NCBI GenBank assembly: GCA_015659035.1 | Contig: DQNS01000060.1 | Location: 1-52,716 of the forward strand | Direction: 5' to 3' | Length of the DNA stretch: 52,716 nucleotides | Source: Acidobacteriota bacterium | GTDB lineage: Bacteria > Acidobacteriota > Vicinamibacteria > Vicinamibacterales > UBA8438 | Shown here: positions 47,527-52,716 of the stretch, piece by piece | Layout of the letters: every line of letters begins with the position of its first letter | Numbering within the stretch: the stretch's first letter is position 1 | The notes under the pieces: model-generated | The model's input: only the letters and a program-made list of their open reading frames with translations | Told to the model about the DNA's origin: nothing | Databases searched by the model: none | Translations under genes and position numbers: made by a program

Positions 47527-48213
47527 CTACGGCTCCGGGTCGAGCGTCAGGGTGCCAGTGTAGATCGCCATGCCTACGACGGCGTCGATGCCCGCGGCAT
47601 CGAGTGTGTCGATCTCCGCGCGGGTCGTGATGCCCCCGGCCGCCGTGACGCGACGGGTCGTCGCGGCCGCCACCTGCCGTACCGCGTCCATGTCGGTGCC
47701 GGCCATCAGCCCCTCGCGGTCCACATGCGTATAGAGGAACTCGCCACAGTACGGCTCGAGGACGCGCACCGCCTCGACGGCGGTCACCGTGACCGGTTCG
47801 GTCCAGCCGCGGATGACGACCCGCCCGCCCTTGCTGTCGACGGCGGCAATGACCCGGTCGGCGCCGACCGCGTCGGCCAGCGACCGAGCGAACGCCACGT
47901 CCGGCCGGCCATCACGAAACAGGGCCGAGCTGACGATGACAGCGCGTGCGCCGTAGTCGAGCACCTCTCGCGCCCGGTCGAGCGACCGGATGCCGCCGCC
48001 GACCCGGCAGGGCAATCGCGACACGACCCGGTGCACCAGTGCGTCGTTGGAGCCCGACCCCATGGCGGCATCCAGGTCGATGAGCTGCACCTTGGGAAAC
48101 CGCGCGAACCGGCCGACCCAGCCGTCGAGATCCTCGCTCTCGATCGCCAGCCGCTCACCCTGGACCAGCTGCACCACCTTTCCGTTCTTCAGGTCGATCG
48201 ACGGGATCAGCAC
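47527..48213 (-). CDS. hisA: HisA, ProFAR isomerase
   Basis: Phosphoribosylformimino-5-aminoimidazole carboxamide ribotide isomerase (228 residues), step four of histidine synthesis. TIM barrel with VLIPSIDLKNGKVVQLVQGE at the N-terminus (catalytic Asp8), VGGGIRSLDRAREVLDYGA, and VTAAGGITTRAEI, the second phosphate site. Length is slightly below the usual 240-245. The start is GTG at 48213, with TTGGAGCG upstream; family homology begins exactly there. Last of the six his genes. The GTG start lies inside the edge of a repeat copy. Confidence 0.93.
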   Translation of the reverse strand: MLIPSIDLKNGKVVQLVQGERLAIESEDLDGWVGRFARFPKVQLIDLDAAMGSGSNDALVHRVVSRLPCRVGGGIRSLDRAREVLDYGARAVIVSSALFRDGRPDVAFARSLADAVGADRVIAAVDSKGGRVVIRGWTEPVTVTAVEAVRVLEPYCGEFLYTHVDREGLMAGTDMDAVRQVAAATTRRVTAAGGITTRAEIDTLDAAGIDAVVGMAIYTGTLTLDPEP

Positions 48214-48220
48214 TCGGACG

Positions 48221-48278
48221 CTCCAAGGAGACAGGAGGCAGTCATTCTGACTTCGGACTTCGGAGTTCGGACTTCTGG
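48221..48278. repeat. CAGGAG/ACTTCGG repeat overlapping the hisF 3' end
   Basis: CTCCAAGGAGACAGGAGGCA, then TTCTGACTTCGGACTTCGGA and GTTCGGACTTCTGGAGC. The part from 48242 up is coding for the last residues of HisF on the minus strand. Confidence 0.7.
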
Positions 48279-49042
48279 AGCGCACCGAGTCGCACCGGTA
48301 TCCCATGTTCGTGCAGATGCGTCTTCAGGTCTTCGACGGCGTGCTCGGCGTAGTGGAAGATCGACGCGGCAAGTGCCGCGTCCGCCTGGCCCTCGGTGAA
48401 CACGTCCACGAAGTGGCCGAAGCTACCGGCGCCGCCGGATGCGATGACCGGGATCGGGACGGCCGACGAGACGGCGGCCGTCAGCTCGCAGTCGAACCCC
48501 TGCTTGGTCCCATCACGGTCGATCGAGGTGAGCAGGATCTCTCCGGCGCCCCGGTCGGCCGCTTCGCGCGCCCATTCCACCGCATCCCGGTCGGTGCCCT
48601 GCTGTCCACTGCGGACGTACATCTTGAAGCGGTCGTCCTCACGTTTCGCGTCGATCGCGACGATGATCGCCTGACTGCCGTACCGTCTGGCCAGCGTCGT
48701 GATCAGCTCGGGGTGGGCGAGTGCGGCGGTGTTGATGCCGACCTTATCGGCGCCCGCCTCGATAGCCGCCTCTGCGTGGCCCTCTCCCCGGATGCCGCCG
48801 CCGACACACAACGGCAGAAAAATCTCGCGGGCCACCGCCTGAATCGTCTCGGCGAGCGCCTTCCGCTTCTCGATCGTGGCAGTGACGTCGAGAATCACGA
48901 CCTCGTCGATGCCCTCGCGGTTGTAGCGTCGCGCCAGTGTGGCCGGGTCACCCGCGTCTCGCAGGCCCTCGAAGTTGATGCCCTTGACGACCGACCCGTC
49001 ACGAACATCGAGACACGCGATGATGCGTTTGGACAGGCTCAT
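48242..49042 (-). CDS. hisF: HisF, imidazole glycerol phosphate synthase cyclase subunit
   Basis: 266 residues. Uses ammonia from HisH to convert PRFAR into imidazole glycerol phosphate and AICAR. TIM barrel with MSLSKRIIACLDVRDGSVVK (catalytic Asp11), LPLCVGGGIR, EILLTSIDRDGTKQGFD (second catalytic Asp), and PVIASGGAGSFGHF. ATG 49042 overlaps the hisH stop (ATGA). The normal protein should end near HGIPVRL; here the frame continues with GALQKSELRSPKSE, whose codons are the CTTCGGACTTCGGA-type repeat, so the last dozen residues appear repeat-encoded. Confidence 0.95.
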   Translation of the reverse strand: MSLSKRIIACLDVRDGSVVKGINFEGLRDAGDPATLARRYNREGIDEVVILDVTATIEKRKALAETIQAVAREIFLPLCVGGGIRGEGHAEAAIEAGADKVGINTAALAHPELITTLARRYGSQAIIVAIDAKREDDRFKMYVRSGQQGTDRDAVEWAREAADRGAGEILLTSIDRDGTKQGFDCELTAAVSSAVPIPVIASGGAGSFGHFVDVFTEGQADAALAASIFHYAEHAVEDLKTHLHEHGIPVRLGALQKSELRSPKSE

Positions 49043-49698
49043 GAGACCTTCCGCAGGAAGTTCTGCAGGATTCGCAGGCCGACATCCGACGACTTCTCCG
49101 GGTGGAACTGGACGCCGCCGACGTGGTCCCGTTCCACCGCTGCGGCGAACTCGACGCCATGGCGGGTTGCGCCGACACAATCGGCCGTGAGGGGGGCCGC
49201 GAATGAATGCGTGAAGTACACCTGGTCGCCCTCGTCAACCCCGTCGAGCAGCCACGACTGCTTCGTCAGGTGCAGCGAGTTCCATCCGACGTGCGGTACC
49301 TTGAATCGACCCATGCCGGCGCTGCCTTCAACACGGCTCGTCGAGTCGTCCATGCGCTCGTCGACTACCGTCTCGTCGGTAAGCAGACGACACGTGCCGG
49401 GCAACAGCTCGAGCCCGGCGTGCCCCGGCGCTTCCTCGCTCCCGTCGAATAGCCACTGCATCCCGACGCAGATCCCGAGCAGCGGTCGTTGGCGGCCGAC
49501 CTGGTCGAGGATGGCGGCCCGCCAGTCCGGTCCCAGCTCTGCGGTGACCGCGAAGTTGCCGACGCCCGGGACGATGATGCCGTCGGCCGACGTCAGGTCG
49601 GCCGGCGCCCTCGGTGTCGTCGCCGTGACGCCCAGATGCGCGAGCGCCTTGCGCACCGACGTCAGGTTCCCGGCCCCGTAGTCGATCAAGGAAATCAT
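49039..49698 (-). CDS. hisH: HisH, imidazole glycerol phosphate synthase glutaminase subunit
   Basis: 219-residue class-I glutamine amidotransferase supplying ammonia to HisF. N-terminus MISLIDYGAGNLTSVRKALA, oxyanion strand IIVPGVGNF, nucleophile Cys77 in LLGICVGMQ, and the His/Glu dyad in GVQFHPEKSS near the C-terminus. A stretch LLTDETVVDERMDDSTSRVE looks longer than usual between the catalytic Cys and the PHVGWN block. Translationally coupled to hisF. It is preceded by a large stem-loop repeat separating it from hisB. Confidence 0.95.
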   Translation of the reverse strand: MISLIDYGAGNLTSVRKALAHLGVTATTPRAPADLTSADGIIVPGVGNFAVTAELGPDWRAAILDQVGRQRPLLGICVGMQWLFDGSEEAPGHAGLELLPGTCRLLTDETVVDERMDDSTSRVEGSAGMGRFKVPHVGWNSLHLTKQSWLLDGVDEGDQVYFTHSFAAPLTADCVGATRHGVEFAAAVERDHVGGVQFHPEKSSDVGLRILQNFLRKVS

Positions 49699-49709
49699 GC
49701 TCGTGTGCT

Positions 49710-49852
49710 CGAAGGAGACAGGAGGCAGGAGGCAGGAGACAGGAGAAAACCTGAGGGCTTCGCCGGCTCGGTCACGATCAAGACTGATGATGCGCAGCCT
49801 CCAGCTTCATTCTGTCTCCTGCCTCCTGTCTTCCGCCTCCTGTCGTGTTTCA
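49710..49852. repeat. Large CAGGAG/CTCCTG stem-loop between hisB and hisH
   Basis: Arms 49724-49742 (GGCAGGAGGCAGGAGACAG) and 49812-49830 (CTGTCTCCTGCCTCCTGTC) pair at 18 of 19 positions across a 69-nt loop; further CAGGAG and CCTCCTGTC units flank them. It fills the whole 151-nt gap inside the his operon. If transcribed it should form a strong RNA hairpin. Confidence 0.8.
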
Positions 49853-50437
49853 CAGTAGGCCTTTGGTACTCGGCAGCCGCTTCGCCATCCGCGGGTCCTT
49901 GTCGCACGCGACACGGAGCGCCCGGGCGAACGCCTTGAAGAGCGCTTCGACCTGATGATGGCTCGACCGACCGTAGAGTACCTTCAGGTGGACGTTGGCG
50001 CGCGCGCCCTGCGCGAAGCCCTCGAAGAAGTCCTGGACCAACTCCGATTGGAGGTCGCCCACCCGCTGGACCCGCAGACGGAGATCGACCACGGCGTGCG
50101 GCCGGCCACCGAGGTCAATCGCGGCGACGCCGAGCGTCTCGTCCATCGGCATCACGAAGTAGCCGGCGCGGTTGATGCCGCGGCGCGACCCGATCGCCTT
50201 GGCCACCGCTTCGCCGAACGCGATCCCGACATCCTCGACGGTGTGATGCTGGTCCACGTCGAGGTCGCCGACGGCGTCGATCCGCAGGTCGAAGGCGCCG
50301 TGACGTGCTACCAGCTCGAGCATGTGATCCAGGAACCGGATCCCGGTGCTGATGGCGTAGCGGCCCCGCCCCTCGATGCCCAGACGGAGGGTGATGGCGG
50401 TCTCGGCGGTCCGACGGCTGATGAGCGCGCGGCGCAT
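49850..50437 (-). CDS. hisB: HisB, imidazoleglycerol-phosphate dehydratase
   Basis: 195-residue monofunctional IGP dehydratase (no HisB-N phosphatase domain). The two metal-binding repeats are [18 protein letters not shown] with [16 protein letters not shown], and [20 protein letters not shown]-terminus LPSTKGLL is the standard ending. Starts at ATG 50437, which shares bases with the hisD stop (TGATG), so it is coupled to hisD. Monofunctional HisB implies that histidinol-phosphatase is encoded elsewhere. Confidence 0.95.
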   Translation of the reverse strand: MRRALISRRTAETAITLRLGIEGRGRYAISTGIRFLDHMLELVARHGAFDLRIDAVGDLDVDQHHTVEDVGIAFGEAVAKAIGSRRGINRAGYFVMPMDETLGVAAIDLGGRPHAVVDLRLRVQRVGDLQSELVQDFFEGFAQGARANVHLKVLYGRSSHHQVEALFKAFARALRVACDKDPRMAKRLPSTKGLL

Positions 50438-51756
50438 CAAGTACCTTCTGATTTCTGACGTCCGCCGTCGCCGAGGCTATGGCGGACAGGTCTGACTTCT
50501 GACTTCTTCGGAGTTCTCTGACGTCTTAGACGCACGCGAATCGAGTCGGCGTGCGCCCCCAGACCCTCGGCCTCGGCCAGCGGGAGAATGGTCGGCGCCA
50601 GGGCCTCGAGCCCCCCACGGGTAATACGTTGCACGCTGTGTACGTGGACGAAGTCCGAGGCGCTCAACCCGCCGCGGAACCGTGCGGCGCCACCGGTCGG
50701 CAAAACATGATTCGAGCCGGTGGCGTAGTCCCCGGCCGCCTGGGCGCCGTACGGGCCGATAAAGACGGTGCCCGCCCGGGTCGTGCGGCGCGCCACCGTC
50801 TCCCGGTCGCATACCAGATGCTCCGGAGCAATCTGATTGGCCAGCTCCACCGCCTCGTCGAGCGAGACGGTGACGACAATGACGCCGTGCCGTTGTATCG
50901 ACGCGCGTGCCGGGCCGTCCTTGGGCAAGTCGCTCCGCACCTGCGCGGCGACCCGGGCCGCAAGCCGACGGTCCGGCGTGAGCACGATGGCGCGCGCGTC
51001 CGGATCATGCTCGGCCTGGGCAACCAGGTCGGCGGCCACCCAGACGGGGTTACCGCGTGTCGCGATGATGACGATCTCGGTCGGTCCGGCGTGGAAATCG
51101 ATCGGGCAGTCGGCGGAGACCAGGGCTTTGGCGGCGGCAACGTAGGCGCTGCCGGGCCCGACGATCTTGTCGACCGTCGGTATGGTGGCGGTGCCGTAGG
51201 CCAGCGCCGCGACAGCGTGCGCTCCGCCCAAACGGAACAACCGCGTGGCCCCGGCGATGGCGGCGGCGGCCAGGACGGTCGGGTCCGGCCGCGGACAGAC
51301 CACGAGGACCTCGGGTACGCCGGCGACCCGCGCCGGGATCACGGTCATCAGCAGCGAGGAAGGCAACGGATAGCGTCCGGCCGGCACATAGCAGCCCACC
51401 CGGCTGAGCGGCGTGACCCGTTGCTCAATCTCGACACCTGGTGTCACCGTGGTGCGCCAGCCGCGCGGCACCTGCCGCCGGGCGACCCGACGAATGTGCC
51501 GCGCCGACGTCCGGAGCGCCGCCCGTAGCTCTGGTGCGATCGCGCGCAGGCCGTCCTGCATCTCCTCACCGGTGACCTCGACCGGCGCCAACAGCCGGTC
51601 GAACCGCCGGGCGTAGCGGAGCACCGCCGTGTCACCCGCCCGGCGGACCTCTGCCACGATCCGCGCCACCTGGCGCGCGATCGCCGGGTCGGCTTCATGA
51701 CGCCGGCCAATCAGCCGGCCGACCGCCCGTCGATTCGACGACTCGATGATGCGCAT
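50437..51756 (-). CDS. hisD: HisD, histidinol dehydrogenase
   Basis: Zinc-dependent NAD enzyme (439 residues) oxidising histidinol to histidine. Typical blocks: [82 protein letters not shown] with the catalytic Glu/His pair, and [19 protein letters not shown]. The core ends near [14 protein letters not shown]; the last 25 or so residues (for example [20 protein letters not shown]) are encoded by a repeat that runs up to the hisB start, yet the frame stays open and ends in TGATG. The tail is therefore probably non-conserved. Confidence 0.95.
   Translation of the reverse strand: MRIIESSNRRAVGRLIGRRHEADPAIARQVARIVAEVRRAGDTAVLRYARRFDRLLAPVEVTGEEMQDGLRAIAPELRAALRTSARHIRRVARRQVPRGWRTTVTPGVEIEQRVTPLSRVGCYVPAGRYPLPSSLLMTVIPARVAGVPEVLVVCPRPDPTVLAAAAIAGATRLFRLGGAHAVAALAYGTATIPTVDKIVGPGSAYVAAAKALVSADCPIDFHAGPTEIVIIATRGNPVWVAADLVAQAEHDPDARAIVLTPDRRLAARVAAQVRSDLPKDGPARASIQRHGVIVVTVSLDEAVELANQIAPEHLVCDRETVARRTTRAGTVFIGPYGAQAAGDYATGSNHVLPTGGAARFRGGLSASDFVHVHSVQRITRGGLEALAPTILPLAEAEGLGAHADSIRVRLRRQRTPKKSEVRPVRHSLGDGGRQKSEGT
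50444..50525. repeat. CTTCTGAC-type repeat overlapping the hisD 3' end
   Basis: CCTTCTGATTTCTGACGTCC, then a GTCCGCC (50460-50466)/GGCGGAC (50481-50487) palindrome with GTCGCCGAGGCTAT between, then TCTGACTTCTGACTTCTTCG. Same palindrome type as 47473-47500. Fully inside the hisD reading frame. Confidence 0.7.
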
Positions 51757-51772
51757 GGGGAAAGGACCGGTG

Positions 51773-52663
51773 TCAGAGTACGATCTTGTTCAGCGGATAC
51801 TCCACGATGCCCTCGGCGCGCGCCGCCTTCAGCTTCGGAATCAGTTCCCGCACCGACGACTCCTCGATGATCGTCGTCACCGCAACCCACTCGTCATCAC
51901 TGAGCGGCGCCACCGTGGGACGGTGCAGCGCCGGCAGCAGACCGATCACCGTCTCGAGATCGGCTTGGCGCACGTTCAGCATCAGGCCGACGCGGCCCTG
52001 CGCCTCGATGGCGGCGCGGAGCAGCAACGCGATGTTGTCAATTTTCGTCCGCTTCCAGTCGTCCTCGAGGGTCGCGGTGTTGGCGATCAGCTGTGGGTTC
52101 GACTCGATGACGGTGTCGATGATGCGGAGCCGGTTGGCCCGGAGGGTCGACCCGGTTTCGGTCGCCTCGACGATCGCGTCGGCCAGCAGCGGTGGCTTGA
52201 CCTCTGTCGCACCCCACGAGAACTCCACCTTGACCGGCACGTTCAGCCGCTCGAAGTACGCCTCGGTCACCCGGACCAGCTCGGTCGCGATGGTCGCGTC
52301 GGTGAGGTCCTGCGGGGCCTGATACGTCGAGTCTTCCGGCACCGCCAGTACCCAGCGGACCTTGCGGAAGCTCTGCTTCGAGTAGACCAGATTGGCAATG
52401 TCGACCACCGTGTCGCCGGTCGTGGCCTCGTGCTCGGCGATCCAGTCCTGCCCGGTCAGCCCGGCGTCGAGCGCGCCGTCGGCGACATAGCGCGTCATCT
52501 CCTGCGCCCGGATCAAGGTGCACTCGATCTCCGGGTCGTCGATCGTCGGGAAGTAGGAGCGTGAGCTCGTGTAGATGTTGAAGCCCGCGTGCGCGAACAG
52601 TTGAATTGTCGACTCCTGCAGCGAGCCCTTCGGAATACCGAGTCGCAGTGTCTTGTCAGCCAT
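51773..52663 (-). CDS. hisG: HisG, ATP phosphoribosyltransferase (long form)
   Basis: 296-residue long-form ATP-PRT, first and feedback-regulated step of histidine synthesis. N-terminus [20 protein letters not shown], the [20 protein letters not shown] block, [20 protein letters not shown] (PRPP-binding region) and [20 protein letters not shown], followed by a C-terminal ACT-like regulatory domain (about 225-296: [40 protein letters not shown]). The long form works without HisZ. ATG 52663 has CGGAG 6-7 nt upstream. First visible gene of the operon; hisD begins 16 nt downstream. Confidence 0.95.
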   Translation of the reverse strand: MADKTLRLGIPKGSLQESTIQLFAHAGFNIYTSSRSYFPTIDDPEIECTLIRAQEMTRYVADGALDAGLTGQDWIAEHEATTGDTVVDIANLVYSKQSFRKVRWVLAVPEDSTYQAPQDLTDATIATELVRVTEAYFERLNVPVKVEFSWGATEVKPPLLADAIVEATETGSTLRANRLRIIDTVIESNPQLIANTATLEDDWKRTKIDNIALLLRAAIEAQGRVGLMLNVRQADLETVIGLLPALHRPTVAPLSDDEWVAVTTIIEESSVRELIPKLKAARAEGIVEYPLNKIVL

Positions 52664-52673
52664 CGTTGTCTCC

Positions 52674-52690
52674 GTGGGGCTCCGCCCCAC
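52674..52690. promoter_or_regulatory. GTGGGGC/GCCCCAC hairpin in the hisG leader
   Basis: Perfect 7-bp arms with a 3-nt TCC loop, followed by ACCCC. It lies 11 nt upstream of the hisG start codon, close to its ribosome site. It may be a dispersed REP-like hairpin or a translational control element; there is no His-codon-rich leader peptide in the 53 nt available. Confidence 0.4.
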
Positions 52691-52716
52691 ACCCCAGCTT
52701 CGTCGCTCGCGGGGGC

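Noticed and set aside
49710-49852. CRISPR array in the repeated CAGGAG units
   Set aside because: Units are 6-8 nt, tandem and inverted, without spacers of uniform length and without cas genes.

Overview
The window is a GC-rich (roughly two-thirds G+C by eye), densely coded bacterial chromosome segment holding about 45 genes, three gene relics and many dispersed intergenic repeats. I see no tRNA, rRNA, CRISPR array, intact transposon or phage gene. The gene set suggests a member of the Acidobacteriota, probably near the Vicinamibacteria: bacillithiol genes bshB1-bshA in a Gram-negative background, GlnRS beside GluRS, a DUF1800/DUF1501 pair, a SigK/RskA-type regulator pair, exported dipeptidyl peptidases, and a small exported coiled-coil protein of a kind I associate with that phylum. 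This placement is from memory of gene content, not from a search.

Layout. 1-6.7 kb: hflK-hflC (cut by the window edge), an esterase-aldo/keto reductase pair, then gltX and glnS in tandem. 6.8-10.3 kb: secreted SYLF protein, NADP-dependent oxidoreductase, YfcC-type carrier. 10.4-14.6 kb: TlpA-like thiol protein with a cysteine-rich tail, b-type cytochrome, an unknown 156-residue protein, and a mercuric-reductase-like flavoprotein without a normal start codon, followed by a decayed DoxX fragment. 14.9-22.2 kb: pteridine-reductase-like SDR, aminotransferase, MTHFR-like protein, an IS200/IS605-like end relic, and divergent dipeptidyl peptidases IV (S9B) and III (M49). 22.3-28.9 kb: an RND metal-efflux operon led by a His-rich exported protein. 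30.1-35.4 kb: bshB1-bshA, a large secreted PIG-L-type deacetylase, and an HD-GYP fragment. 35.5-40.3 kb: DUF1800, a Tat-exported DUF1501 protein, RskA-like anti-sigma and SigK-like sigma. 40.8-45.1 kb: a cupredoxin lipoprotein coupled to an exported HAD protein, and a minor-pilin operon (FimT/PilV/PilW/PilX). 45.2-52.7 kb: acyltransferase, methyltransferase and the histidine operon hisG-D-B-H-F-A.

No wholly new multigene system is evident. The most unusual layer is intergenic: at least four dispersed repeat families. One is built on CTCCTG/CAGGAG units and forms long stem-loops. One is CTAG-bounded and touches start and stop codons. One is built around an ATACTGCCGG core, and one around CTCTCCCC. 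Two his genes (hisF, hisD) end inside repeat DNA, so their C-termini appear repeat-encoded. Other points worth checking are a probable ACG start on the flavoprotein, two palindromes sharing the core ACAGATCTGT upstream of unrelated operons, a perfect 17-bp hairpin upstream of the oxidoreductase, and a self-complementary -10 box between the divergent esterase and gltX genes.
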